A stretch of 59,752 nt of DNA. Origin: Burkholderiaceae bacterium (GTDB lineage: Bacteria > Pseudomonadota > Gammaproteobacteria > Burkholderiales > Burkholderiaceae_D). Within the stretch, counting starts at the first letter, position 1, and each line of letters opens with the position of its first letter. Shown one piece after another: positions 29,379 to 38,077 of the stretch. Both the position numbers and the translations under genes were made by a program. The DNA lies in assembly GCA_019232795.1 (NCBI GenBank), contig JAFANH010000074.1, forward strand, positions 1 to 59,752, read 5' to 3'. The notes beneath the pieces are model-generated. The model was given only the letters and a program-made list of their open reading frames with translations. It searched no databases and was not told where the DNA came from.

Positions 29379-29954
29379 TCAGACCAGCAGCATGGCGATC
29401 TGCGCCGGTCCGTCGTCGGATGGACTCTTCTTGAAGCCGGATTTGGCATAGCGGTGCCAGCGGCCCATCACCAGGCTGGCGATCATGTTGGCGCGCAGCG
29501 CCGCTTCGGCTTCGTTGGCCTGTCCCTGGGTGGCGGCCACGCGCAGCGATTGCTTGAGCGCGAGTTCCACGCGTTCGAGGAATTGATTCATGCGCTGCTG
29601 CAGGCGTTCGTCCTCGTTGACCAGAGCGTCACCGGTGATGACGCGCGTCATGCCGGGGTTGCGTTCGGCGAAATTGAGAAGCATTCCGGCAATCGCCTGC
29701 ACCTGCGACAAGCCGTTTTCCTGCTGTTCGGTAATCTGGTTGATCAAGCCGAACACCGTGGTTTCGATGAATTCGATCAAGCCTTCGAACATCTGCGCCT
29801 TGCTGGCGAAATGCCGGTACAGGGCCGCTTCGGACACGTCGAGCTTGGCCGCCAGCGCCGCCGTCGTGATTTTCTCCCCTTTGGGCTGCTCCAGCATGGC
29901 AGCAAGGGTTTGCAGGATTTGCAGCTTGCGTTCGCCCGGTTTGGTGGTCGCCAT
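29379..29954 (-). CDS. slmA: nucleoid occlusion factor SlmA (TetR fold)
   Basis: This 191-residue TetR-family DNA-binding protein has the N-terminal KITTAALAAKLDVSEAALYRHFASKAQMFEGLIEF helix-turn-helix block characteristic of SlmA, which blocks FtsZ assembly over the nucleoid. It continues with the dimerisation helices and RWHRYAKSGFKKSPSDD. Start 29954 (MATTKPGERK) was chosen over a longer unconserved frame. It lies upstream of pabB, 23 bp apart, possibly co-transcribed. Confidence 0.88.
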   Translation of the reverse strand: MATTKPGERKLQILQTLAAMLEQPKGEKITTAALAAKLDVSEAALYRHFASKAQMFEGLIEFIETTVFGLINQITEQQENGLSQVQAIAGMLLNFAERNPGMTRVITGDALVNEDERLQQRMNQFLERVELALKQSLRVAATQGQANEAEAALRANMIASLVMGRWHRYAKSGFKKSPSDDGPAQIAMLLV

Positions 29955-30031
29955 GATTATTCTGTTGTAACAGGTGAAAAAACCTCCCGCAGGGCTTGTC
30001 GCGAGTGGCCTGGCTCGCAACAGCCTCCGAG

Positions 30032-30790
30032 CTAGCGAAGGTGCCGCAGGCGTTTCGCTAGCTCAGCAATGGATTTTACTTTGACATCGACATAAATGGG
30101 GCATTTTGTGAGCGCGGCGGGGTGTGGCGTTGCCGTCACGCCTGTGCGTCGGGTGGCCCGGCCCAGATAGCGTGTGATCCAGGCGGTGCGCAAGCCCAGT
30201 GTCTTGGCCGCTTTCAACGTCGGCGCGGTGTCTTCCACCAGGATGCAGCGCCGGGCGGCAAGCCGTTCGCGGGTGACGATCTTGCGCAGCAATAGCCTGG
30301 AGGGTTTGGGCCGTAGTTGACCGTGCACCATCATGGATTCGATGGCGATGTGGCGGGCAAAATGCCGGTGCAGACCCAGATGCCGCATGACCTCATGCGA
30401 ATAGCCGCGCGGCGCATTGGTCAGCAGGATCTTGCGCCCCGGCAGGCGGCGCAGCAGGCGGTCGAGGCCGCGTTCTGCGCGTATCATGCTGGGCAAATTG
30501 TCGAATTGATGCGCAGCCTGCAGAAAATCGGCGGCGCGCACGCCATGATGCTTTACCATGCCGAGCAGAGTGGCGCCGTAGCGCCGCCAATAGTCGAGGC
30601 GAACGGCGTCGACCGTGGCAGGATCGGCCGGCCGCCCGTCCTGACCCAGCACCTGAGCCATATAGCTGTTCATATTGGCGTTGATGGCGGGGAAGATGGC
30701 GTGCGAGGCATCGTGCAAGGTATTGTCGAGGTCGAACAGCCAGGTGATGGCTGGTTTGAATCGCTTGATCTTGGTTTCGGGAGAATGCAT
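30032..30790 (-). CDS. pyrimidine 5'-nucleotidase-like HAD hydrolase
   Basis: This 252-residue HAD phosphatase has motif I FDLDNTLHD (residues 19-27) and motif II LLTNAPRGYSHEVM. The motif III Lys is in RPKPSRLLL and motif IV is CILVEDTAPTLKAAKTLG. The helical cap with DYWRRYGATLLGMVKHHGV matches the SDT1/yeast-type pyrimidine 5'-nucleotidase group. The basic C-terminal tail (ATRRTG..., VKVKSIAELAKRL) is longer than usual. Its start codon overlaps the start of the divergent TraB/GumN gene. Confidence 0.87.
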   Translation of the reverse strand: MHSPETKIKRFKPAITWLFDLDNTLHDASHAIFPAINANMNSYMAQVLGQDGRPADPATVDAVRLDYWRRYGATLLGMVKHHGVRAADFLQAAHQFDNLPSMIRAERGLDRLLRRLPGRKILLTNAPRGYSHEVMRHLGLHRHFARHIAIESMMVHGQLRPKPSRLLLRKIVTRERLAARRCILVEDTAPTLKAAKTLGLRTAWITRYLGRATRRTGVTATPHPAALTKCPIYVDVKVKSIAELAKRLRHLR

Positions 30791-31712
30791 GCGTTATTGG
30801 CTGATTGGCTTGTTCATCCTGCTGTCCGGCTTGCCGGCGCGGGCCGGCGATGGCGTGACCTTTTCTGCATCCGCCGGGCCGGCGGTACCCACGGCGCGTG
30901 GCGCCCTATACCGCATCAGCTACCACGGTCACAGCGCTTATCTGTTCGGTACCATCCATGTCGGCCGCCCCGACTTTTTCCCGCTCGAGCAGGAGGCTGC
31001 GCGGGCATTTGCCGCAGCGCATACCTATGCGCTGGAAGTCGACGTCAGCGACGGCGCAGCCCTGCAGGCCGCGTTGGCACAGCGTGCCAGCTATGCGGGC
31101 AACGATACACTGGATAGGCATTTATCGCCAGCCGGATTGCAACGCACCAGGAAGGCGTTGGAGAAAATCGAGATCCCTTACGCCGCCGTGGCGCGCGCCA
31201 AACCGTGGATGGTGGCTAACCTGTTCGAGCTGACGCTGCTGGAGCGCGCAGGTTATCGCTCGGCCGAGGGCGTAGATGTGATCCTGCTGCAACAGGCGCA
31301 AGCCCAAGGCAAGAAGATCGTGGCCCTGGAAAGCGCGGAATACCAGATGTCGCTGTTCGACGCAATGTCCGACCGCGACCAGGAGCAATACCTGATCGAC
31401 AGCCTGGACGAAATGCAGTCGGGCGAAACAGTCAGGCAGTTGCAGGAGTTGCTGGCCGCTTGGGAGCACGCCGATCAAGCCGCGCTCGACGCAGCCCTGC
31501 GGGATGTGGAAGCAGACCAGTCGGCCTCCGGAAAGTTTTTCCGCGAAGCCTTGCTGGCGCGCCGCAATCCGGTCATGGCCGACAAGATTGCGGCGCTGGC
31601 GCAGGCGGAGGATGGCAGCTTTACCGGAGTCGGCGTGATGCACCTGCTGGGGCCGGGCGGCATACCGCAGCTGTTGGCGAAACGCGGGTTTGAGGTGACG
31701 CGAATCTATTAA
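30789..31712 (+). CDS. TraB/GumN-family protein, exported
   Basis: This 307-residue protein has a clear signal peptide (MRYWLIGLFILLSGLPARAGDG, cleavage after ARA). The TraB/GumN core follows: SAYLFGTIHVGRPDFFPL, a central ALEVD, LERAGYRSAEGVDVILLQQAQ, and the C-terminal TGVGVMHLLGPGGIPQLL. The family has conserved GxxH motifs and is thought to contain metallo-hydrolases, but the role is unproven. A gggag site sits 5 bp before ATG 30789. A terminator follows the gene. Confidence 0.86.
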   Translation: MRYWLIGLFILLSGLPARAGDGVTFSASAGPAVPTARGALYRISYHGHSAYLFGTIHVGRPDFFPLEQEAARAFAAAHTYALEVDVSDGAALQAALAQRASYAGNDTLDRHLSPAGLQRTRKALEKIEIPYAAVARAKPWMVANLFELTLLERAGYRSAEGVDVILLQQAQAQGKKIVALESAEYQMSLFDAMSDRDQEQYLIDSLDEMQSGETVRQLQELLAAWEHADQAALDAALRDVEADQSASGKFFREALLARRNPVMADKIAALAQAEDGSFTGVGVMHLLGPGGIPQLLAKRGFEVTRIY

Positions 31713-31733
31713 TTTCGGCCGTGTCCACTCATT

Positions 31734-31774
31734 GCCCGAGTGCGGGATGCTTCTTCCACTTCGGGCTATTTTTT
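31734..31774 (+). terminator. candidate terminator after the TraB/GumN gene
   Basis: Arms gcccga(gtg) and (cac)ttcgggc pair across a 14-nt loop and are followed by tattttttt. It ends the rightward transcript just before a palindromic repeat. Confidence 0.65.
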
Positions 31775-31875
31775 CCCGTCGTCCTCGCGAATCGGATGGC
31801 CGCCCCGCGGTGACCCATAGGGCCTTGGGTCGAGCAAATTCCCTATGGACCCCCGCTTTCGCGAGGGCGACGGGG
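31775..31875. repeat. dispersed palindromic repeat, CGTCGTCCTCGCG family, copy 1
   Basis: Terminal inverted arms cccgtcgtcctcgcga (31775-31790) and tcgcgagggcgacggg (31859-31874) match at 15 of 16 positions. The left half (CGAATCGGATGGCCGCCCCG then GGTGACCCATAG) is shared, partly in inverse orientation, with the copies near 51700 and 55890. The rest of the gap to argB holds nothing recognisable. Confidence 0.75.
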
Positions 31876-31943
31876 AGGGGGAGTTTTGCAATTTGTGGCA
31901 GACGTCCCGCGTTCGATCAACTCTGCCGGTTGCTTCTGCGGGA

Positions 31944-32855
31944 TTAGTGCGAACGTATCATGGTGCCGAACGCCTGTTCGGTCAGCACTTCCAGCAGCAA
32001 CGAGTGTTCGATGCGGCCGTCGATGATGTGCACGGTATTGACGCCCGACTTGGCTGCGTCCAGCGCCGAGGAAATCTTGGGCAGCATGCCGCCTGAAATG
32101 GTGCCGTCGGCGAACATTTCGTCGATCTCGCGCGCCGACAGGTCGGTCACCAGCTTGCCGTTCTTGTCCATGACGCCCGGGATATTGGTCATCATGATCA
32201 GCTTTTCGGCCTTGAGGATTTCGGCGATCTTGCCGGCCACCAGGTCGGCATTGATGTTGTAGGCCTGGCCGTCTTCGCCGAAACCGATCGGCGAGATGAT
32301 GGGGATGAAGGCGTCATCCTGCAACGCTTTTACGACAGCGGGATTGATGGCGTCGATTTCGCCGACAAAGCCGATGTCGAGGAATTCGCCCGGTTTTTCC
32401 TTGTCCGGCATATGCATCTTCCTGGCGCGGATCAAGCCGCCGTCCTTGCCGGTCAGGCCCACTGCTTGGCCGCCGTAGTGGTTGATCAGCATGACGATGT
32501 CTTGCTGCACCTCGCCGCCCAGCACCCATTCGACCACTTCCATGGTAGCTTCGTCGGTTATGCGCATGCCTTGCACGAAGGTGCCCTGCATGCCCATTTT
32601 CTTGAGGGCGTTATCGATTTGTGGACCGCCGCCGTGCACTACCACCGGGTTCATGCCGACCAGCTTGAGCAGGATCACATCGCGCGCGAAGCCATGCTTC
32701 AAATGCTCTTCGGTCATGGCATTGCCGCCGTATTTGACGACGATGGTCTTGCCGTGGAATTTGCGGATGTACGGCAGCGCCTCGGCCAGAATCTGCGCCT
32801 TGATCTGCGGGGCTACTTGGCTGAGATCGCTGTTCGGTACGCTCAAATCGGTCAT
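31944..32855 (-). CDS. argB: acetylglutamate kinase
   Basis: This 303-residue amino-acid-kinase-family enzyme carries out the second step of arginine synthesis. Visible motifs are [48 protein letters not shown] and the C-terminal [26 protein letters not shown]. It is slightly longer at the N-terminus than E. coli ArgB, as in the arginine-inhibited class. Start 32855 (MTDLSVP) was chosen; ATG 32876 would add seven residues. It is monocistronic and divergent from the sigma factor gene. Confidence 0.95.
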   Translation of the reverse strand: MTDLSVPNSDLSQVAPQIKAQILAEALPYIRKFHGKTIVVKYGGNAMTEEHLKHGFARDVILLKLVGMNPVVVHGGGPQIDNALKKMGMQGTFVQGMRITDEATMEVVEWVLGGEVQQDIVMLINHYGGQAVGLTGKDGGLIRARKMHMPDKEKPGEFLDIGFVGEIDAINPAVVKALQDDAFIPIISPIGFGEDGQAYNINADLVAGKIAEILKAEKLIMMTNIPGVMDKNGKLVTDLSAREIDEMFADGTISGGMLPKISSALDAAKSGVNTVHIIDGRIEHSLLLEVLTEQAFGTMIRSH

Positions 32856-33037
32856 AACGAGTCCACAAATGTCCACAAATTAATTTGACGTGATTTTACA
32901 GGCAAACCCGGCGCGGCGTATGGGGTTCAGCCGAAAAAGGCCGCCTATCGGGCGCCTCGGACCGGCATGGAGTGTGATTCTTGTAATTTAAACAGCAATG
33001 CACTACCCTCATGCCTGATTTTCAACTTGGCGATTTG

Positions 33038-33607
33038 ATGAGCGACTCCCTGCATCTGCAATTGAATGCGCTGCGTCCGGCGCTGCTGCGTTTCGCGCTG
33101 CTGCAGCTGCGCAACGACGCCGTCGCCGAAGACGTGGTGCAAGACACCCTGATTGCCGTATTGGAAAAGCCGGATCGCTTTGCTGGCCAGTCTTCGCTGC
33201 GCACTTACGTTACCGGCATCATGAAGCACAAGATCGTCGACGTCTTGCGCGCTTCCAAGCGTGTGGTGCAATTCGAACCGCTCGAGGGCGAGTCGGACGA
33301 CGACTTTATCGACGCCTTGTTCAAGGCCGACGGCCATACTCAGGACATGCCGCGGGCATGGGGCGACCCCGACGCGACGCTGGAGCAAAAGGATTTCTTC
33401 CGGGTAATGGAAATCTGCCTGGAAAAATTGCCGGCGCAGACCGCGCGCGTGTTCATGATGCGAGAATGGCTGGAACTCGAAACCGAGGAAATCTGTAAGG
33501 AAACCGGGGTTTCGACGTCTAATCTATGGGTGATCCTGTATCGCGCACGCCTGCGCTTGCGCGAATGCCTGGATTTGAACTGGTTTGGCAAACAGGAAGC
33601 AGCATGA
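33038..33607 (+). CDS. ECF-type sigma-70 family RNA polymerase sigma factor
   Basis: This 189-residue two-domain sigma factor has a region 2 with LRFALLQLRNDAVAEDVVQDTLIAVLEKPDRF, TYVTGIMKHKIVDVLR (region 2.4), and a region 4 with LPAQTARVFMMREWLELETEEICKETGVSTSNLWVILYRARLRLRECL. ATG 33011 would add nine residues; 33038 (MSDSLHLQLNALRP) fits related proteins better, though neither has a strong ribosome site. It is coupled by a 4-bp overlap to a zinc anti-sigma gene, its likely regulator. Which promoters it serves is unknown. Confidence 0.88.
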   Translation: MSDSLHLQLNALRPALLRFALLQLRNDAVAEDVVQDTLIAVLEKPDRFAGQSSLRTYVTGIMKHKIVDVLRASKRVVQFEPLEGESDDDFIDALFKADGHTQDMPRAWGDPDATLEQKDFFRVMEICLEKLPAQTARVFMMREWLELETEEICKETGVSTSNLWVILYRARLRLRECLDLNWFGKQEAA

Positions 33608-33816
33608 TGCGGGTAAAAATGACGTGCAAGGAAGCGCACCGCGTGGTGTCGGAAGGCCTCGACCGCGACCTGTCGCTGTTCGAGCGCCTGCGTTTGCGCC
33701 TGCATTTGCGCATCTGCGACGCCTGCACCCGTTTCAACGGCCAAATGGCCTTGTTGCGGCAAGCCATGCGCAAGCTCAGCGCGCCGGACGACGCTGCAGG
33801 CCAAGAGCGGAAGTAG
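33604..33816 (+). CDS. zinc-finger (zf-HC2) anti-sigma factor
   Basis: This 70-residue soluble protein has a His34-x3-Cys38-x2-Cys41 zinc motif preceded by Cys8, the signature of ZAS-type anti-sigma factors. It lacks a membrane helix, so it senses a cytoplasmic signal, plausibly oxidation of the zinc site. It starts inside the sigma stop codon (ATGA), which supports a sigma/anti-sigma pair. Confidence 0.85.
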   Translation: MMRVKMTCKEAHRVVSEGLDRDLSLFERLRLRLHLRICDACTRFNGQMALLRQAMRKLSAPDDAAGQERK

Positions 33817-33824
33817 AGGCGGCC

Positions 33825-34028
33825 ATGAGTCACTGCAGCCGCTGCGGCCAGCCGTTTTCCTGCGGCATGCGCGATGAGCATGCTGCCCAGCCTTGCTGGT
33901 GCACGCAATTGCCCAAGCTGCCGCTGGCACAGCTGCCGACCGGCGACCAGCCCGGTCAGGCAAGCTGCTTGTGCCCGGAATGCCTGCAAGCCTGGGTAGC
34001 GCAAATGCAGGCACAGGCGGCGCAGTAA
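33825..34028 (+). CDS. small cysteine-rich CWC-type protein
   Basis: This 67-residue protein has eight cysteines (C4, C7, C13, C24, C26, C48, C50, C53), including the CWC triplet that names the family. The pattern suggests two zinc-binding knuckles. It starts 8 bp after the anti-sigma gene and is likely the third gene of the sigma operon. Function is unknown; a thiol/metal link with the neighbouring zinc anti-sigma factor is inference. Confidence 0.8.
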   Translation: MSHCSRCGQPFSCGMRDEHAAQPCWCTQLPKLPLAQLPTGDQPGQASCLCPECLQAWVAQMQAQAAQ

Positions 34029-34047
34029 GCCTTACCCCCTGTTCGTC

Positions 34048-34833
34048 CTACTTGCCCTTCGCGGCGGTTGCGCTGGCCTTGCCGGAGGCGGAAGCGCCGC
34101 TCGCGGCATTGGCCGAATTATTGGCCGATGATGCTGCGGCGCAGTCGCGTTGTGCCACGGCGGGGAAATCGAGCGCCAGCTTGTCGAAGCCGGCCTTGCC
34201 GGCGGCATCGAGATCGCGCAGCTGGTAGGCGAACTTGGCGGCGGCACTGCGCGTTCCCAGCTTTGCACTGTGTACCCCCTTCTGCGTCAACACCGCCAAC
34301 TGGGCGCGCGCCGCTTCTTCGGTCTTGAAGACACCGAGTGAAATGGCCCAGCGGAATTCGCCGGCGTCCTGCATGACGTAGAACTCGTTGATGCCGAGAT
34401 GACGCAATTCACCAGCCTTCTTGTCGGCGCCTTCCTTGCTGCCTTGCGAGGGGATGTACACGATGTTGCGCGCATCCTGCACATCGTGTTTCGACAATCG
34501 ATTGCCCAGGGCCAGCGGTACGAGCTGGGTCTCGAAGCGCTTGGCGCCGACGCTATCGAAATCGCCGATTTCGACGCAAGCCAGGATTGGCGTCGATGAC
34601 GGCGCTGCCGCTGCCGCAGCCGGCGTTTCCGCTGCGCCTGTCGTTGCAGGACTTGGCGCTGCGGTGCTGCCGGCGGCATTGGCCGGGATCAATCTGATCT
34701 TGTCGGCATGGACTTGCTGGGCCAGGCGGGCCGGTTCGCGGCCGTCGGGAAACAAGGGATTCAGATAGCCTTGCTGGTAGGCGAACAAGCCGAGGTTAGC
34801 GGCGAGCAGGGTCCAGAACAGGAATTTCAGCAT
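34048..34833 (-). CDS. SPOR-domain membrane protein
   Basis: This 261-residue protein has an N-terminal membrane helix (LKFLFWTLLAANLGLFAYQQG), an Ala/Pro-rich linker (about 55-90), and a SPOR domain (about 145-215, LGINEFYVMQDAGEFRWAISLGVFKTEEAARAQL). SPOR domains bind glycan strands lacking stem peptides at the septum, so a division-linked role is likely. It is downstream of coaX by 9 bp in the birA-coaX operon. Confidence 0.85.
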   Translation of the reverse strand: MLKFLFWTLLAANLGLFAYQQGYLNPLFPDGREPARLAQQVHADKIRLIPANAAGSTAAPSPATTGAAETPAAAAAAPSSTPILACVEIGDFDSVGAKRFETQLVPLALGNRLSKHDVQDARNIVYIPSQGSKEGADKKAGELRHLGINEFYVMQDAGEFRWAISLGVFKTEEAARAQLAVLTQKGVHSAKLGTRSAAAKFAYQLRDLDAAGKAGFDKLALDFPAVAQRDCAAASSANNSANAASGASASGKASATAAKGK

Positions 34834-34842
34834 TTCAGAATT

Positions 34843-35625
34843 TCAGCGATGTTGGTCTAGCCCGGCAAATTTCTGCAAGCCGATCAACACCAGATTATCC
34901 ACATGGGTGGCGGCGATCGCAAGATGCGGCAGCAGCGCCGCCGCGGCGCCGCCCGAGACGAGCAGCCGCACCAACTCGTCCGCATGCAGGCGCGCATAGG
35001 CCGCGACGCTGCGTTCGATCGCGCCGGCCTGGGCGGCGATGCAGCCAGCGATGATGGCTTCCTCGGTATTGTCGGCGAACGGGGGCAATTGCTCGCTCTG
35101 TTGGATCACCTCCGGCAATTGCGCGGTATTGCGCGCCAGCGAATTTGCCATCAGGCGCAATCCGGGCAGGATCATGCCGCCGGTAAACACGCCGTCGGCG
35201 GTGATCGCGTCTATCGTGGTAGCGGTGCCGCACGTGGCGACGATCAGTGCCGTATCGGGGAATAGCGCATGGGCTCCGATGGCGGAAGCAAAGCGGTCGC
35301 AGCCAAGTTGCCGCGCTTGCCGGTAGCCGTTGCGTACGCCGCCGGCCTGCTCCTGCGAGGCGAACCACGTGATATCTGCGGGCGGCACGCCGCCGCCGCG
35401 TTCGACGGCTTGCTGCAGCGCCGCCGCGACGGCCGGCCCGGCCACGTTGGCGACGATGGCGCGGGTGGGACGCAAACTGCGCCAGGCGTCCTCGAGCGCG
35501 GCGATCTGGTCGTGCGGCGCCGAACCCGAAGTCTGCCAATGTCCGAGCGGAGCGGGGGCGGCGTCCGAGGCGTTGAGTGCCGCCCACTTGATGCGCGTGT
35601 TGCCGGCGTCAATCAGCAATATCAC
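34843..35625 (-). CDS. coaX: type III pantothenate kinase (GTG start)
   Basis: This 260-residue kinase catalyses the first step of coenzyme A synthesis. MILLIDAGNTRIKWAAL holds the phosphate loop, DRFASAIGAHALFP and IVATCGTATTIDAI hold catalytic residues, and GGMILPGLRLMANSLARNTAQLP is the substrate loop. The GTG at 35625 overlaps the birA stop (GTGA), gives exactly the family N-terminus, and is the only sensible start. Confidence 0.93.
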   Translation of the reverse strand: MILLIDAGNTRIKWAALNASDAAPAPLGHWQTSGSAPHDQIAALEDAWRSLRPTRAIVANVAGPAVAAALQQAVERGGGVPPADITWFASQEQAGGVRNGYRQARQLGCDRFASAIGAHALFPDTALIVATCGTATTIDAITADGVFTGGMILPGLRLMANSLARNTAQLPEVIQQSEQLPPFADNTEEAIIAGCIAAQAGAIERSVAAYARLHADELVRLLVSGGAAAALLPHLAIAATHVDNLVLIGLQKFAGLDQHR

Positions 35626-36419
35626 GATGTTTGCCTTGCTTGAACCTGGCTGCGCAGCGAGACATCGCCGGCCAGCACGGCCACCTGTCCCTGCGGTGTC
35701 GCCAGCAGCAGGCGACCACTGTCGTCGACGCCGATGGCACGGCCCTGCTGCAATATGCGGCCCTGTTCGACGATGTCGACCTCCACGTCGCGATAGGCAT
35801 GCAAGGCATTCCAGCGCGCCTGGAATGCGGCAAAGCCGTGTTGCTCGAACTGCAGCAGCGCCTCGGCCAGATGGCTGAGCAGGCTTGCCAGCGCGCGCTC
35901 GCGCTGTGCCTGCAAGTCTGGCGCAGCGGCTGCCGCCTGCCCGATACGCCGGGCCAGCTCCTCGGGAACCTGCATGTTGATGCCGATGCCGATCACCGCC
36001 CAGATATGCGCTCCGGCGTTGGCGCTTTCGATCAGGATGCCGCCAAGCTTGCGGCCGCCCAGCAGGATGTCGTTCGGCCATTTCAGTTGCACGCCTATGC
36101 CGAATTCAGCGAGCGCGCCGGCCACGGCGACGCCGACCGCGAGCGGCATGCCCAGCAAGGCTTGCGCCGGCACGTTGAATTTCCAGGCCAGCGAAAATGT
36201 CAACGTCGCGCCGGGGATGGCGTGCCAGGCGCGGCCCGCCCTGCCCTTGCCGGCAGTTTGCGCTTCGGCGACCAGGAAGGTGGGGCAACCCAGGTGCTCG
36301 ACCTCGGCCATCAGGTCTGCATTGGTCGAGCCGGTTTCGGCCACCACCCGGATGGCAACTTGCTGGGCCGCCGGGCGGCACAATGCGGAAATGGAATCAG
36401 CGGAGAGCGGAGCGATCAT
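35622..36419 (-). CDS. birA: biotin-[acetyl-CoA-carboxylase] ligase
   Basis: This 265-residue biotin protein ligase has GSTNADLM, the biotinyl-AMP loop GKGRAGRAW (about 57-65), and LKWPNDILLGGRKLGGILIES. The small C-terminal SH3-like domain ends RSQVQARQTS. It lacks the N-terminal DNA-binding domain of E. coli BirA, so it should act only as a ligase and not as the bio repressor. It is first in birA-coaX-SPOR. Confidence 0.93.
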   Translation of the reverse strand: MIAPLSADSISALCRPAAQQVAIRVVAETGSTNADLMAEVEHLGCPTFLVAEAQTAGKGRAGRAWHAIPGATLTFSLAWKFNVPAQALLGMPLAVGVAVAGALAEFGIGVQLKWPNDILLGGRKLGGILIESANAGAHIWAVIGIGINMQVPEELARRIGQAAAAAPDLQAQRERALASLLSHLAEALLQFEQHGFAAFQARWNALHAYRDVEVDIVEQGRILQQGRAIGVDDSGRLLLATPQGQVAVLAGDVSLRSQVQARQTS

Positions 36420-36497
36420 GTGCGCATTGTACTAGCGACTTGGGGCCGGTAAGCAAGGGCTAGTGACGCCTTCGGGTTTCTCACATAAACTTGGGGC

Positions 36498-37673
36498 ATG
36501 CAGAAAACTTCGCCTTCCGCACCCGACGCGGAACCGGGAAATAGCGCTGAGGGAAGCGGCGCACTCGGCCACAGTGCGTCGGCATTCGCGCGGGCCGGCC
36601 TGCTTGCCTATGCGATGCTGATCGTCTACGCGAGCTGGTACCCCTTCTCCGGTTGGCGCGATCTAGGCGTGCCGGCTTTCGCCTATCTGTGGGCGCCGCT
36701 GCCGCATTACTGGACCTGGTTCGACGTTTCCATCAATGTGCTTGGTTATATCCCGTTCGGCATGTTCCTGGTGTGCGCAATGTATCCGCATATCCGCGGC
36801 CCAAGGGCGGGTTTGTTGAGTGCCGTATGCGGCATTTTCGTGTCGGCCTCCATGGAAGCGGTGCAGACTTTCCTGCCCAGCCGGGTTGCCTCCAATCTCG
36901 ATTTGCTCACCAACGGCATCGGCGCCTGCATCGGAGCCTTCGCCGCCGTGTTGTTGACGCCCAAGCTCTTGCAGGAAAGCCGCCTGTTGGCCCTGCGCCG
37001 GCGCTGGTTTGCGCCTACCGCCAGCCACGGCCTGATTGTGCTGGCGTTGTGGGCGCTGGCGCAAATTTATCCAAACGAATACATGTTCGGCCAGGGACAG
37101 ATGGCGCCCGTCGTGTCGGATTGGCTGTCGCAATGGCTGGAGACCGCAATTGATATCGGGGCGCTGCTGCGCATGGGGCACGAACTCAACGTTGAACACT
37201 ACTGGCTGGCCGATGCCTTCATTACGGTATGCGGTATGGCGGGAGCGCTCGCGCTCTTGCTGAGCATGCTGCGCCCCGTGGCGCCGAAACTCGCGCTGGC
37301 GGCGCTCTTGCTGGCTGCGGCGCTGGCGGTCAAGGCGATGGCCAGCGCGCTATTCTTCGGCCCCGAGAATGCCTTTGCCTGGCTGACGCCCGGCGCACAG
37401 TTCGGCTTGTTGCTGGGCCTGCCGCTGACAGTGGGCATGGCTGTGCTGCCCTGGTTCTGGCAAAGGCGGCTGGCGGCCGTGCTGCTGGCAGCGGGTTTTA
37501 TTGCCGTCAACGCTGCGCCATCCAATCCTTACTTCATTGCCACCCTGCAAACCTGGGTGCAGGGGCAATTTCTGAATTTCGACGGCGCCGCGCAATTCCT
37601 GTCGCTATGGTGGCCCTTGTTTGCGCTTGGTTTTGCGCTGTGGCCCCTTGCGCAGCGGCCCGTAGCAGAGTGA
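36498..37673 (+). CDS. VanZ-family membrane protein
   Basis: This 391-residue polytopic membrane protein's first half carries the VanZ-like pattern (ILMIVYASWYPFSGWRDLG type helix, then NVLGYIPFGMFLVCAMYP, and SMEAVQTFLPSRVASNLDLLTNGIGACIGA). The second half adds several helices without a recognised domain. VanZ homologues are linked to teicoplanin resistance in Gram-positives, but the role here is unknown. It is monocistronic and divergent from birA. Confidence 0.82.
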   Translation: MQKTSPSAPDAEPGNSAEGSGALGHSASAFARAGLLAYAMLIVYASWYPFSGWRDLGVPAFAYLWAPLPHYWTWFDVSINVLGYIPFGMFLVCAMYPHIRGPRAGLLSAVCGIFVSASMEAVQTFLPSRVASNLDLLTNGIGACIGAFAAVLLTPKLLQESRLLALRRRWFAPTASHGLIVLALWALAQIYPNEYMFGQGQMAPVVSDWLSQWLETAIDIGALLRMGHELNVEHYWLADAFITVCGMAGALALLLSMLRPVAPKLALAALLLAAALAVKAMASALFFGPENAFAWLTPGAQFGLLLGLPLTVGMAVLPWFWQRRLAAVLLAAGFIAVNAAPSNPYFIATLQTWVQGQFLNFDGAAQFLSLWWPLFALGFALWPLAQRPVAE

Positions 37674-37734
37674 AGCTGCGGGCCGGTGTATTATTCGGGA
37701 CTTATCTCTCCGTATCGTCAGGTTTCATCCGGCC

Positions 37735-38052
37735 ATGAGCAACGAACTGTATTACCAGAAGCACGTTTTTTTCTGCCTGAACCAGCGTGAAGACGGCCGC
37801 CCCTGCTGCGCCGAACGCGGCGCGCAGACTGCCCAGGAGCATGCCAAGCGGCGCATCAAGCAGCTCGACATGAATGGCCAGGGTAAGATCCGCATCAACA
37901 AGGCCGGTTGCCTGGACCGCTGCGAGGAAGGGCCGTGCCTGGTGGTATACCCGGAAGGCACCTGGTACACCTATGTCGATACGCACGACATCGACGAGAT
38001 CATCGACGAACACCTGCTGGGCGGGAAAATCGTAGAGCGCCTTAAAATCTGA
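37735..38052 (+). CDS. thioredoxin-like [2Fe-2S] ferredoxin
   Basis: This 105-residue protein resembles the NuoE/Shethna-type thioredoxin-fold ferredoxins. Cysteines C14, C24/C25, C59, C63 and C68 are present; the C-x(9)-C first pair plus C-x3-C second pair (NKAGCLDRCEEGPC) fit a 2Fe-2S site. It starts MSNELYYQKHVFFCLNQR. The hydrolase gene follows 25 bp later, so they may be co-expressed, but no pathway is implied. Confidence 0.85.
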   Translation: MSNELYYQKHVFFCLNQREDGRPCCAERGAQTAQEHAKRRIKQLDMNGQGKIRINKAGCLDRCEEGPCLVVYPEGTWYTYVDTHDIDEIIDEHLLGGKIVERLKI

Positions 38053-38077
38053 ACAAGTCGTTTCGTTGTTTCGCCCT

